Counted from the first letter of the stretch, positions 1 through 7,379 are shown. The stretch is DNA of 12,422 bases from JAOPZW01 sp036379935 (GCA_036379935.1 DASVFT010000085.1:1-12422), one strand, 5' to 3'. Made by a program: numbers and translations. Notes: generated from the letters alone by a model not told the origin.

Positions 1-867
1 GCCTGTTGCATGCTGGTCGCGGTCCCGGCGGGGGCGCGCGCGGCGAGCCCGGCTGCCTTCCTGTTCTCGGCGCAGAACCGCGACGGCGGCTTCGGCGCCG
101 ATCGCGGCCAGCGCTCGGCGCAGATCTACTCGGCGTGGGCGGCCATGGGCCTGGCCGCCGCCGGGCGGCGCGACCCGCGCCTGGCGCGCTACCTGGCTTC
201 CGGCGCTCCGCGCATGCGCGACGTGGGCGACATCGAGCGCACGATCCTCGGGCTCGTGGCCCAGGGCAGCTCGCCGCGGCGCGCGAGCGGGACCGATCTC
301 GTGGCTCGGCTGCTGCGCGCGCGGCGCGCTGACGGCTCATGGGACGGCCTGGTCAACCGCACCGCGTTCGCGATCCTCGCCCTGCGCGCCGCGGACGCCG
401 GCGATCGCCAGGTGCGGGGGGCGGTGCGCTATCTCGGGCGCCAGGCCAACCGCGACGGCGGCTTCAACTTCCAGGGGCGCGGACAGGCGAGCGGCATCGA
501 CGACACGTCCGCCGTCATCCAGGCCCTGGTGGCCGCGGGCCATCGCCGCGGGACGACGGTGAGACGTGCCGTGCGCTTCCTGCTCGCGCGCCAGAACCCC
601 GACGGCGGCTTCCCGCTCCAGCCGCGGGGGCCCTCCAATGCTCAGTCGACCGCGTGGGGGGTCCAGGCCGTGGTTGCCGCCGGCCGCGATCCCGCGCGCG
701 TCCGCACGCGGGGCTCGCGCACGCCGCTGGCCTACCTGCGCTCGCTCACGGCGGGCGACGGCTCGGTGCGCTACTCGCGCACCAGTCGCCAGACGCCCGT
801 CTGGGTCACGGCCCAGGCCCTGATCGCCCTGCACCTCCGGCCGTTCCCCATCCACGCCGCGCGCTGA
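1..867 (+). CDS. Secreted prenyltransferase/squalene-cyclase repeat protein (5' end missing)
   Basis: The frame is open to the window edge, so the true start is probably upstream. From the first ATG in the window (position 10) 285 residues are visible. They open with what looks like the end of a signal peptide (LVAVPAGARAASPAAF, cleavage likely near ARA-A), which implies export. At least five repeats follow, of the Q-x-x-DGGF/DGSW type, near residues 22-28, 107-111, 145-152, 195-201 and 249-253. Each is followed by a helix such as DDTSAVIQALVAAG or QSTAWGVQAVVAAG. This is the alpha/alpha-barrel repeat shared by prenyltransferases, squalene-hopene cyclases and the cobalamin-binding intrinsic-factor/transcobalamin family. 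The full cyclase acid motif (DxDD) is not present, so a binding or structural role outside the membrane is more likely than catalysis. The ligand is unknown. The family is fairly sure; the function is not. It ends 29 bases before pntAA. Confidence 0.75.
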   Translation, partial: ACCMLVAVPAGARAASPAAFLFSAQNRDGGFGADRGQRSAQIYSAWAAMGLAAAGRRDPRLARYLASGAPRMRDVGDIERTILGLVAQGSSPRRASGTDLVARLLRARRADGSWDGLVNRTAFAILALRAADAGDRQVRGAVRYLGRQANRDGGFNFQGRGQASGIDDTSAVIQALVAAGHRRGTTVRRAVRFLLARQNPDGGFPLQPRGPSNAQSTAWGVQAVVAAGRDPARVRTRGSRTPLAYLRSLTAGDGSVRYSRTSRQTPVWVTAQALIALHLRPFPIHAAR

Positions 868-880
868 GCGAGGCATCGGG

Positions 881-886
881 TAGCTT
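881..886 (+). promoter_or_regulatory. Possible -10 box (TAGCTT) for pntAA
   Basis: TAGCTT fits the TANNNT form of housekeeping -10 boxes and lies 10 bases before the pntAA ATG. No Shine-Dalgarno sequence is seen before that ATG. A transcript starting from this box would have almost no leader. No convincing -35 hexamer is visible. The same arrangement recurs before three other genes in the window. Confidence 0.4.
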
Positions 887-896
887 CCGCGACCGC

Positions 897-1985
897 ATGA
901 AGGTCGGCGTGCCAAGAGAGACCGCTGCGGATGAGCGACGGGTGGCCCTGGTCCCGGAGGTCGTCAAGCGCCTCGCCGGGAGGAACGTGGACGTCGTCGT
1001 CGAGCAGGGCGCCGGCGAGCGCGCGCTCATCCCCGACGCCCTCTACACCGAAGCCGGCGCCACGCTCGGCGACCCGTGGGACGTCGACGTGGTGGTCAAG
1101 GTGGCGCCGCCGAGCGACGAGGAGATCGGCCGCCTGCGTCGCGGCGGCACGGTCATGGGCTTCCTGGCGCCGCGCACCCGGCCCGAGACGCTGGAGGCGC
1201 TTGCGCGCGCGGGCGTGACGGCCTTTGCCATGGAGGCGATCCCGCGCATCTCGCGCGCGCAGTCGATGGACGCGCTGAGCTCGCAGGCCAACGTGGCGGG
1301 CTACAAGGCCGCGCTGCTGGGCGCGGAGCACGCGACGCGGTTCTACCCGATGCTCATGACCGCGGCGGGGACGATCCCGCCGGCCAAGGTGCTCGTGCTC
1401 GGCGCGGGCGTGGCCGGGCTGCAGGCGCTGGCCACCGCGCGGCGGCTGGGGGCGCAGACCACGGGCTACGACGTCCGCCCCGAGGTGGCCGAGCAGGTGG
1501 AGTCCCTGGGCGCCAAGTGGCTGGATCTCGGCATCGAGGCGGCCGGCGAGGGGGGCTACGCACGCGAGCTCTCCGAGGAGGAGCGCGCTCAGCAACAGCA
1601 GGCGCTGACCGATGCCATCAAGGGCTTCGACGTCGTCATCACCACCGCGCTCGTGCCGGGGCGCCCGGCGCCCAAGCTGGTCACCGCCGAGGCGGTGGAG
1701 GGGATGAAGCCGGGGTCGGTGGTCGTCGACTTGGCCGGGGAGGCCGGCGGCAACTGCGAGCTGACGCAGCCCGGCGAGGTGGTCGTCGAGCACGACGTGA
1801 CGATCGCCGCGCCGCTGAACCTGCCCGCGACGATGCCCGAGCACGCCAGCCAGCTCTACGCGCGCAACATCCAGGCGCTGATCGAGCTGATGGTCGACGA
1901 CGACGGCAATCTCGCCATGGACTTCGACGATGCGGTCATCGCCGGTGCCTGCGTGGTGCGCGAGGGAGAGGCGGTGCAGGCCTGA
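897..1985 (+). CDS. pntAA: NAD(P)+ transhydrogenase, alpha subunit part 1 (domain I, NAD(H)-binding)
   Basis: This is the soluble NAD(H)-binding domain of the proton-translocating transhydrogenase, which passes hydride from NADH to NADP+ using the proton gradient. It has 362 residues. The start MKVGVPRET is the usual N-terminus of this domain and of the related alanine dehydrogenases. The RAQSMDALSSQ loop (residues 120-130) is the conserved nucleotide-contact loop of transhydrogenase domain I. The Rossmann glycine motif GAGVAG is at 169-174, followed by YDVRPEVAEQVESLGA. The C-terminal part has PAPKLVTAEAVEGMKPGSVVVDLA and a GGNCELT stretch typical of PntA. There are no membrane segments, so the alpha chain is split, as in Rhodospirillum rubrum. 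ATG 897 is chosen because upstream sequence in this frame does not resemble the family. Its stop overlaps the start of pntAB by one base (TGATG), so the two are probably co-translated. Confidence 0.95.
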   Translation: MKVGVPRETAADERRVALVPEVVKRLAGRNVDVVVEQGAGERALIPDALYTEAGATLGDPWDVDVVVKVAPPSDEEIGRLRRGGTVMGFLAPRTRPETLEALARAGVTAFAMEAIPRISRAQSMDALSSQANVAGYKAALLGAEHATRFYPMLMTAAGTIPPAKVLVLGAGVAGLQALATARRLGAQTTGYDVRPEVAEQVESLGAKWLDLGIEAAGEGGYARELSEEERAQQQQALTDAIKGFDVVITTALVPGRPAPKLVTAEAVEGMKPGSVVVDLAGEAGGNCELTQPGEVVVEHDVTIAAPLNLPATMPEHASQLYARNIQALIELMVDDDGNLAMDFDDAVIAGACVVREGEAVQA

Positions 1986-2314
1986 TGCTCCTGACCAACC
2001 TGGCCATCCTGGTCCTCGCCGGCTTCACCGGCTACCTGACGATCTCCAAGGTGCCCAACACGCTGCACACGCCGCTCATGTCGGGTACGAACGCCATCCA
2101 CGGGATCGTCGTGCTGGGCGGCATCATCGTCCTGGGCCTCGGGGTCGACGGCGCCCTCAACAAGCTCCTGCTCGTGATCGCCATCGCCTTCGGCACGATC
2201 AACGTGGTCGGCGGCTTCCTCGTCACCGACCGCATGCTCGAGATGTTCAAGAGCAGGCCCGCGCCGCGCGCAGAGGCGCAGGAGGACGCGGGGCCGGACG
2301 CCCCGCGGAGGTGA
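1985..2314 (+). CDS. pntAB: NAD(P)+ transhydrogenase, alpha subunit part 2 (membrane anchor)
   Basis: A small membrane protein of 109 residues forms the alpha-chain part of the proton channel (domain II). Three hydrophobic segments are visible: NLAILVLAGFTGYLTISKV, IHGIVVLGGIIVLGLGV and LLLVIAIAFGTINVVGGFLV. The sequences KVPNTLHTPLMSGTNAIHG and GGFLVTDRMLEMF are characteristic of this subunit. After the last helix comes a short charged tail rich in Glu, Asp, Pro and Arg. The ATG overlaps the pntAA stop by one base, and no good Shine-Dalgarno sequence is at normal distance, so translation is probably coupled to pntAA. It lies between pntAA and pntB, the order usual for the three-gene form of this enzyme. 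Confidence 0.95.
   Translation: MLLTNLAILVLAGFTGYLTISKVPNTLHTPLMSGTNAIHGIVVLGGIIVLGLGVDGALNKLLLVIAIAFGTINVVGGFLVTDRMLEMFKSRPAPRAEAQEDAGPDAPRR
2307..2311 (+). promoter_or_regulatory. Ribosome binding site deciding the pntB start
   Basis: GGAGG, within GGAGGTGA, lies inside the end of pntAB. It is 5 bases before GTG 2317 and overlaps the other in-frame GTG at 2311. This spacing favours GTG 2317 as the pntB start. It is the clearest Shine-Dalgarno sequence I saw before any gene here. Confidence 0.7.
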
Positions 2315-2316
2315 CC

Positions 2317-3717
2317 GTGAGCCGCAACGACCTCATCCAGCTGCTCTACATCGTCGCGTTCTCGCTCTTCATCTACGGGCTGATGGGGCTGACCGGGCCG
2401 CGCACGGCGGTGCGGGGCAACCGCATCGCGGCGGTCGGCATGGCCATCGCGGTGATCGCCACGCTGCTGATCGGTGGAATGGGCAACTGGGGGCTGATCG
2501 CCCTCGGCGTGGCCGTCGGCACGGCCATCGGGGTCCCGGCGGCGCGCCAGGTGCGGATGACGGCGATGCCGCAGATGGTGGCGCTGTTCAACGGCGTCGG
2601 TGGCGGGGCGGTGGCGCTGATCGCGTGGGTCGAGTTCCGCCATACCGGCGGCTTCGCCGGCGAGCCCACCTACGTGGCCATCTTCAGCCTGTTCGCGGCC
2701 ATCGTCGGCTCGGTCTCGTTCTGGGGCTCGAACATCGCGTTCGCCAAGCTCCAGGAGCTCCTGCCCGGGCGGCCGATCACCGTCGGCCCGGGGCGCACGC
2801 AGCAGGTCCTCAACCTGCTGCTCCTGGTGGCGGCGATCACGTGCGGGACGGCGATCGTGTCCGGCTCGGAGGCCGAGATCCTCATGATCGCGCTGCTCCT
2901 GGCCGCGGCGATCCTGGGCAACTTCGTCGTGCTGCCGATCGGCGGCGCCGACATGCCCGTCGTCATCTCGCTGCTCAACGCGTTCACCGGGCTGAGCGCG
3001 GCGGCCACCGGCGTGGCGCTCAACAACACGGCGCTCATCGTCGCGGGCATGATCGTCGGCGCTTCGGGCTCGATCCTCACCAACCTCATGGCCCAGGCCA
3101 TGAACCGCTCGATCCCGTCGATCGTGGCCGGCGGGTTCGGCGGCGTCGTCACCACCGGCGGCACGAGCGAGGACGGCGTCGAGCGCGTCGTGCGCTCCAC
3201 GAGCGCGTCGGACGCCGCCGTGCAGATGGCCTTCGCCAACCGTGTGGTCATCGTCCCCGGGTACGGGATGGCGGTCGCGCAGGCCCAGCACGCGGTGCAC
3301 GAGATGACCAAGCTGCTGGAGCAGAAGGGCATCGAGGTCTCCTTCGCCATCCATCCCGTGGCGGGGCGCATGCCCGGCCACATGAACGTCCTGCTGGCCG
3401 AGGCCGACGTGCCCTACGAGCAGCTCCACGAGATGGACCAGGCCAACTCGGAGTTCGCGCGCACGGACGTCGCGCTGGTCATCGGCGCCAACGACGTCAG
3501 CAACCCCGACGCCCGCAACAAGGCCGACTCGCCCATCTACGGCATGCCGATCCTCAACGTCGACGAATCGGCCTCGGTCATCGTCCTCAAGCGCTCGATG
3601 AACTCGGGCTTCGCCGGCATCGACAATCCGCTCTTCTACGGGGAGAAGACGTCGATGCTGTTCGGCGACGCGAAGGCCTCGGTGTCCGAGATCAGCGAGG
3701 AGCTCAAGGCGCTGTAG
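2317..3717 (+). CDS. pntB: NAD(P)+ transhydrogenase, beta subunit
   Basis: The beta chain has 466 residues, close to the usual length (about 460). It combines the rest of the membrane channel with the NADP(H)-binding domain III. The first 270 or so residues hold about nine hydrophobic helices, with conserved family stretches such as MPQMVALFNGVGGGAVAL, GGADMPVVISLLNAFTGLS and GGFGGVVTT. Domain III begins near residue 307. It contains PGYGMAVAQAQ (about 314-324), HPVAGRMPGHMNVLLAEADV, IGANDVSNPDAR and the KRSMNSGFAGIDNPLF segment, which lines the NADP site. The GTG at 2317 is preferred over GTG 2311 because of its spacing from GGAGG; the choice changes only two residues. It is the last gene of the pnt operon. 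No clear terminator follows. Confidence 0.95.
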   Translation: MSRNDLIQLLYIVAFSLFIYGLMGLTGPRTAVRGNRIAAVGMAIAVIATLLIGGMGNWGLIALGVAVGTAIGVPAARQVRMTAMPQMVALFNGVGGGAVALIAWVEFRHTGGFAGEPTYVAIFSLFAAIVGSVSFWGSNIAFAKLQELLPGRPITVGPGRTQQVLNLLLLVAAITCGTAIVSGSEAEILMIALLLAAAILGNFVVLPIGGADMPVVISLLNAFTGLSAAATGVALNNTALIVAGMIVGASGSILTNLMAQAMNRSIPSIVAGGFGGVVTTGGTSEDGVERVVRSTSASDAAVQMAFANRVVIVPGYGMAVAQAQHAVHEMTKLLEQKGIEVSFAIHPVAGRMPGHMNVLLAEADVPYEQLHEMDQANSEFARTDVALVIGANDVSNPDARNKADSPIYGMPILNVDESASVIVLKRSMNSGFAGIDNPLFYGEKTSMLFGDAKASVSEISEELKAL

Positions 3718-3744
3718 CGGGCATCGGGCCGCTCACCCGGGGGC

Positions 3745-3772
3745 TTGCGTTCTGGCCCACGCGGGGTAGGCT
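3745..3772 (+). promoter_or_regulatory. Possible promoter for the small membrane protein gene
   Basis: TTGCGT (3745-3750) and TAGGCT (3767-3772) are 16 bases apart and resemble a housekeeping -35/-10 pair. The -10 box ends 10 bases before the GTG at 3783, and there is no Shine-Dalgarno sequence, so the message may be nearly leaderless. The promoter suggests the gene is transcribed separately from pnt. Confidence 0.4.
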
Positions 3773-3782
3773 CGACGCTGTC

Positions 3783-4175
3783 GTGTCCGCGCTGCCGGTC
3801 TTGCTGAAGGTGGCGCTCGCCGCCATCGTCTGCGCCTCGATGTGGCGCGCGTTCCTGGGTGCGCCCGCTCAGGCCTCCCATCGCGTCGCGGCCCGCGCGC
3901 TGCTCGTGCTCACAGCGGGCTGCTACGGCGCCGGAGCGGCGATCGTGATCGGCGACGGTCCCGAGCTGCTCGGCTCGCTGCTCGTCGTCGCCGGCATCGA
4001 GACGTCCTGCGTCGCCGCCTGGCTCGTGCGCGCGGCGCGCGACGACGGCGGGGGCGACGACGGCGGTGGCGGTGGCGGCGGCGGCGGGCGAGGCCCCAAG
4101 GTCCCACCCCCGGTCGACTGGGACGCGTTCGACCGCGCGCGCCGCGCGTGGGAACGCACTCCGGCGGCTCGCTAG
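3783..4175 (+). CDS. Small membrane protein with polyglycine linker, function unknown
   Basis: I do not recognise this 130-residue protein. Three hydrophobic segments are visible at about residues 5-25 (VLLKVALAAIVCASMWRAFL), 36-56 (ARALLVLTAGCYGAGAAIVI) and 62-83 (LLGSLLVVAGIETSCVAAWLV). Then come an Asp/Gly linker with a run of nine glycines (94-102) and a short polar tail, PPPVDWDAFDRARRAWERTP. The tail may be a small cytoplasmic or external helix held away from the membrane by the linker. GTG 3783 is chosen because it directly precedes the first helix and follows a promoter-like element. The gene follows pntB by 65 bases, and its stop is only one base from the stop of the converging dipeptidase gene. 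Coding use is like the neighbours. Real gene likely; role unknown. Confidence 0.7.
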   Translation: MSALPVLLKVALAAIVCASMWRAFLGAPAQASHRVAARALLVLTAGCYGAGAAIVIGDGPELLGSLLVVAGIETSCVAAWLVRAARDDGGGDDGGGGGGGGGRGPKVPPPVDWDAFDRARRAWERTPAAR

Positions 4176-4176
4176 C

Positions 4177-5205
4177 TCAGGACCCCCACGCCAGCGCGAG
4201 GATCCGGCGCCAGTTGCCCCAGGCGATCTGGTCGATCTCGGCGGCGGTGAAGCCGGCGTCGCGCAGGGCGTCGATCAACCGTGGGAGCGCGGCCACGTCG
4301 GCGAGCTCGGCGGGCATGGTGGCGCCGTCGAAGTCAGACCCCAGGCCGACGTGCTCCACGCCGGCGACCTCGACCGCGTGGCGAACGTGCTCGACGAGCG
4401 TGGCCAGCGGGACGTCGGCGTCGTCGCGGCCGTCGGGGCGGATGAAGGCGGCGGCGTAGACGATGCCGACGATGCCGTCGCTGCGGGCGATCGCGCGCAG
4501 CTGATCGTCGGTGAGGTTGCGGGTCGAGGCGCACAGAGCGTGGCAGGCGCAATGCGAGGCGATGATCGGTGCCCCGTCGAGAGCGGCGACGTCGGCGAAG
4601 CCCGCCGCGTTGAGGTGGCTGACGTCGACCGCGAGGCCGAGCTCGGCGCAGCGCCCCACGAGGCGGCGGCCGGCCTCGGTGAGGCCCGGGCCCGTGTCGG
4701 GCGAGGACGGGAAGCGGAACGGCACGCCGTGGCCGAAGGCGTTGGCGCGGCTCCACACGGGGCCGATCGAGCGGACGCCGACCGCGTGCCAGGCCTCCAG
4801 CGAGGCGAGGTCGGGACCGATCGCCTCGGCGCCCTCGAGGTGCAGGACCATGGCCAGCGTCCCGTCGGCGCGCGCCCGATCGAGCTCGTCGACACTCGTC
4901 ACCACCGCGACGTCGCCGTCGCTCGCCGCGGCCAGCGCGTGGGCGCGCCCGATGGCGCCGAGCGCGAAGGCGGCCGCCTCGCCCTCACCGACCGGCTCCG
5001 CGTAGGCGACCTCCAAGAGCGAGGTGTCCACGGCCCGCGGCGACGGCACGTGGATCGCGAAGAGGCCGCCGGCCAGGCCGCCGGCGCGGGCGCGCGCCAG
5101 GTCGAGCTGGCGGTCGGGGAGGCCGGTCAGGAAGCGCTCGGGTGGATCGCCGGCCTTCTGCAGAGCGCCCAGCGCGTCGTTGTGGCCGTCGAAGACGGCG
5201 ATCAC
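4177..5205 (-). CDS. Membrane dipeptidase family (peptidase M19) zinc hydrolase
   Basis: This is a 342-residue member of the renal dipeptidase family, two-zinc TIM-barrel enzymes that cleave dipeptides, often with a D- or dehydro-amino acid. By alignment from memory with human renal dipeptidase, all metal and substrate residues are present: the HxD pair (H8, D10 in DGHNDAL), bridging E124 (LHLEGAEA), H197 (VDVSHLN), H218 (IIASHCACHAL), R229 (CASTRNLTD) and D291 (GLGSDFDGA). No signal peptide is visible, so it is probably cytoplasmic despite the family name. The GTG start overlaps the stop of the upstream LOG gene as GTGA, pointing to translational coupling; further upstream the frame overlaps LOG. 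The true substrate cannot be read from the sequence. It could recycle cell-wall or D-amino-acid dipeptides. Confidence 0.92.
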   Translation of the reverse strand: MIAVFDGHNDALGALQKAGDPPERFLTGLPDRQLDLARARAGGLAGGLFAIHVPSPRAVDTSLLEVAYAEPVGEGEAAAFALGAIGRAHALAAASDGDVAVVTSVDELDRARADGTLAMVLHLEGAEAIGPDLASLEAWHAVGVRSIGPVWSRANAFGHGVPFRFPSSPDTGPGLTEAGRRLVGRCAELGLAVDVSHLNAAGFADVAALDGAPIIASHCACHALCASTRNLTDDQLRAIARSDGIVGIVYAAAFIRPDGRDDADVPLATLVEHVRHAVEVAGVEHVGLGSDFDGATMPAELADVAALPRLIDALRDAGFTAAEIDQIAWGNWRRILALAWGS

Positions 5206-5792
5206 GTCTGGTCCAGGTCGATCCACTTGCGCATCGGCGCCGGCTGCCAGCGCTCCAGCGTCTCGAGCAGCCCATCGAGGTCGTCGGCCACCGCCAGCAT
5301 CGCGCGCGTGTCGGGGCGCAGGAAGCGCTCGGCGACGGCGTGGTCGAGGAAGGCGGCCAGCGGCCGGTAGTAGCCGGCGACGTCCAGCAGGGCCAGCGGC
5401 TTGGCGTGGATCCCGAGCTGGGCCCAGGTGTAGACCTCGAAGAGCTCCTCGAGCGTTCCGATCCCGCCCGGGAGCGCCACGAACGCGTCGGACAGCTCGG
5501 CCATGAGCGCCTTGCGCTCGTGCATCGAGCTGACCACGCGCAGGTCGTCGAGGCCGGTGTGGCCGATCTCGAGGTCGAAGATCTGCTGGGGGATGATGCC
5601 CACGACCTCGCCGCCGGCGGCGCGAGCCGCATCGGCGACCGCGCCCATCATCCCGACGCGGCCACCGCCGTAGATGACGCGGATGCCGCGCCGCGCCAGG
5701 CCCTCGCCGACCGCCTGGGCGGCGGCGAGGTACGCGGGGTCGGCGCCCCCGTTGGAGCCGCAGAAGACGCAGATGGACGACAGCGCGGGCAC
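5202..5792 (-). CDS. LOG family (TIGR00730) nucleoside 5'-monophosphate phosphoribohydrolase
   Basis: A 196-residue Rossmann-fold protein of the lysine-decarboxylase-like/LOG family. Members release the base from nucleoside 5'-monophosphates; some activate cytokinins and others act on AMP. Visible features are the N-terminal ICVFCGSNGGADP, the glycine loop VIYGGGRVGMMGAVADAA (39-56), the MHERKA motif (90-95) with the conserved Arg-Lys, and the signature PGGIGTLEE (108-116), which carries the catalytic glutamate. The length is normal for the family. The start is GTG at 5792, which directly precedes the conserved N-terminal strand. Its stop overlaps the dipeptidase start by four bases. The MFS gene ends 33 bases upstream on the same strand, so read-through from the exporter promoter is possible. 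The name lysine decarboxylase sometimes used for this family would be misleading. Confidence 0.9.
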   Translation of the reverse strand: MPALSSICVFCGSNGGADPAYLAAAQAVGEGLARRGIRVIYGGGRVGMMGAVADAARAAGGEVVGIIPQQIFDLEIGHTGLDDLRVVSSMHERKALMAELSDAFVALPGGIGTLEELFEVYTWAQLGIHAKPLALLDVAGYYRPLAAFLDHAVAERFLRPDTRAMLAVADDLDGLLETLERWQPAPMRKWIDLDQT

Positions 5793-5825
5793 GCCCCCAG
5801 GATGGCAGGGGCGTGCGCGAAGCGC

Positions 5826-7292
5826 TCAGGCGGCGACGGGTGCGGTGGCGGCGTCGTCCCGGCGCGCGGCCTGGGCGTGCTCGCGCGCGTCGCGCGAGGA
5901 GATCAGGAACGCGGCCAGGATCGCGCCGGCCAGCGCGAAGGCCGCGCCCACCAGGAACGCGTCCTGGAAGCCCTGGGTCAGCGCCACGGCCCTGTCGCGG
6001 ACGCCGCTGGACAGCTGGCTGCTGGTCGTCGAGTTCGCGACGGCGACGAGGATCGCCAGCCCCAGCGCGCCGCCGACCTGCTGGGAGGTGTTCACCAGCC
6101 CGGAGGCCAGGCCGGACTGATCGGGCCGTATCCCCGTGACGGCGGCGATCGTCACCGGCACGAAGGCCAGGCCGAGCCCGACCGCCGCCAGCAGCGACGG
6201 GAAGAGGATGTCGCTGACGTACGAGCCATGCGGCGAAACCTGCGCGAACCACACGAGCCCGCCGGTCACGAACAGCATTCCCACGACGAGCGTGATCTTG
6301 AAGCCGATGCGCGTGACCAGCGCGGAAGCGACGCCCGCGCTGACGATGATCATCAGCGCCAGCGGCAGGTAGGAGACGCCCGCCTTGAGCGCGTCGTAGC
6401 CCAGCACCTGCTGCATGTACAGCGAGATGAAGAAGAACATGCTGAACAGCGACATCGCGATCAGCAGCGACACGATGTTCGCACCGCGCAGCGTCCGCAT
6501 CCGGAAGATCGAGAACGGGATGAGCGGCTGACGGTGGCGGCGCTCGATGACCACGAAGGCGGCCAGAATCGCGAGCGAGAGCGCGCCGAGGCCCAGCGTC
6601 TGAGCCGAGCCCCAGCCCGCGTTGTTGGCATCGACCAGCGTGTAGACGAGCAGCGCCAGGCCGGCCGTCACGGTCACGGCGCCGCCGACGTCGAAGGACG
6701 GGTTCTCGACCTCGTCGCGGCTCTCCTCCAGCAGGCGCGGAGCGAGTGCGGCGGCCGCCACGCCGATCGGGACGTTGACGAAGAGCACCCACTCCCAGCC
6801 GAGGTACTGGGTCAGGACGCCGCCGAGCAGCACCCCCGCGGCGCCGCCCGATCCGGCCACGGCGCCCCACACGCCCAGCGCGCGATTGCGCTCGGCGCCC
6901 TCGGCGAAGGTGTTGGTGATGATCGACAGCGCGGCCGGGGAGACGATCGCGGCGCCCAGGCCCTGGGCCGCACGTGCGGCGATGAGCCAGATGTCCGATT
7001 GGGCCAGGCCACCGAGCAGCGAGGCCAGGGAGAACAGCACGAGGCCGTACATGAACATCCGGCGGCGGCCGAGGAGGTCGGCGAGGCGGCCGCCGAGCAG
7101 CAGGAAGCCGCCGAAGGTCAGCGTGTAGGCGTTGACGACCCACGCCAGGTTGTCCTGCGAGAAGTCGAGCGCGCGCCCGATGGAGGGCAGCGCGACGTTG
7201 ACGATGGCGGCGTCGAGCACGACGACGAACTGCGTCGTGGCCAGGAGCGCCAGCGCGAGGAGCTTGGCGCGGGAGGTGTCGGCTGTGGTCAT
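5826..7292 (-). CDS. MFS drug exporter, DHA2/EmrB-QacA type, 14 TM
   Basis: A proton-driven multidrug exporter of 488 residues in the inner membrane. The hydrophobicity pattern fits 14 helices. The first helix holds the DHA2 signature VVVLDAAIVNVALPSI (D27). Motif A is GGRLADLLGRRR (67-78) in the first cytoplasmic loop. The antiporter motif C region lies around 144-160 (AVAGSGGAAGVLLGGVL), followed by WEWVLFVNVPIG. The C-terminus is a short charged and alanine-rich tail. ATG 7292 gives the usual N-terminus MTTADTSRAKLLAL; no Shine-Dalgarno sequence is obvious before it. It is divergent from a tetR gene, and the shared 87-base region carries an inverted-repeat operator over its promoter. This strongly suggests repression by that TetR and induction by a transported compound. 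The substrate is not predictable. Confidence 0.93.
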   Translation of the reverse strand: MTTADTSRAKLLALALLATTQFVVVLDAAIVNVALPSIGRALDFSQDNLAWVVNAYTLTFGGFLLLGGRLADLLGRRRMFMYGLVLFSLASLLGGLAQSDIWLIAARAAQGLGAAIVSPAALSIITNTFAEGAERNRALGVWGAVAGSGGAAGVLLGGVLTQYLGWEWVLFVNVPIGVAAAALAPRLLEESRDEVENPSFDVGGAVTVTAGLALLVYTLVDANNAGWGSAQTLGLGALSLAILAAFVVIERRHRQPLIPFSIFRMRTLRGANIVSLLIAMSLFSMFFFISLYMQQVLGYDALKAGVSYLPLALMIIVSAGVASALVTRIGFKITLVVGMLFVTGGLVWFAQVSPHGSYVSDILFPSLLAAVGLGLAFVPVTIAAVTGIRPDQSGLASGLVNTSQQVGGALGLAILVAVANSTTSSQLSSGVRDRAVALTQGFQDAFLVGAAFALAGAILAAFLISSRDAREHAQAARRDDAATAPVAA

Positions 7293-7318
7293 GATGAAAA
7301 GAGGTGGAAGTTGAGGTC

Positions 7319-7348
7319 CGGTTCCGTTTATGCGACGATACGGAACCG
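7319..7348. promoter_or_regulatory. Inverted-repeat operator, probable TetR binding site
   Basis: A perfect 9-base inverted repeat, CGGTTCCGT (7319-7327) and ACGGAACCG (7340-7348), is separated by 12 bases, 30 bases in all. It sits between the divergent MFS and tetR genes and covers the -10 box of the MFS promoter. Length and placement fit an operator bound by TetR/QacR-type dimers. Confidence 0.8.
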
Positions 7349-7364
7349 TGGCTCCGGTTGTCAA
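7335..7364 (-). promoter_or_regulatory. Promoter of the MFS exporter gene
   Basis: On the minus strand TTGACA (7364-7359), a perfect -35 consensus, is followed after 18 bases by TATCGT (7340-7335). Transcription would start near 7328, within the operator, leaving a leader of about 35 bases before ATG 7292. The right operator arm lies in the spacer and the -10 box, so a bound repressor would block polymerase. Confidence 0.6.
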
Positions 7365-7370
7365 TAGGGT
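7365..7370 (+). promoter_or_regulatory. Possible -10 box (TAGGGT) for tetR
   Basis: TAGGGT ends 9 bases before the tetR ATG, and no Shine-Dalgarno sequence is seen. The expected -35 position (about 7342-7347) falls inside the right arm of the operator, which would allow autorepression. No good -35 sequence is visible. Confidence 0.4.
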
Positions 7371-7379
7371 TAGCCGAAC

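Noticed and set aside
484..504. GIDDTS as a squalene-hopene cyclase DxDD active site
   Set aside because: The first acidic residue is missing, and similar Asp/Ser-Thr helix starts are structural in the non-catalytic repeat family.
2032..3429. Long minus-strand ORF opposite pntB
   Set aside because: It is antisense to a clear pntB, its translation is rich in His, Arg and Asp with no family resemblance, and stop-free antisense frames are expected at this GC content.
4046..4090. GGC/GGG-rich repeat as a microsatellite or regulatory repeat
   Set aside because: It is in frame within the small membrane protein and simply encodes the polyglycine linker.
5206..7143. Upstream extension of the dipeptidase reading frame on the minus strand
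   Set aside because: It runs through the LOG and MFS genes in another frame and has low-complexity Arg/Gly/Ala sequence. The real start is the GTG at 5205.
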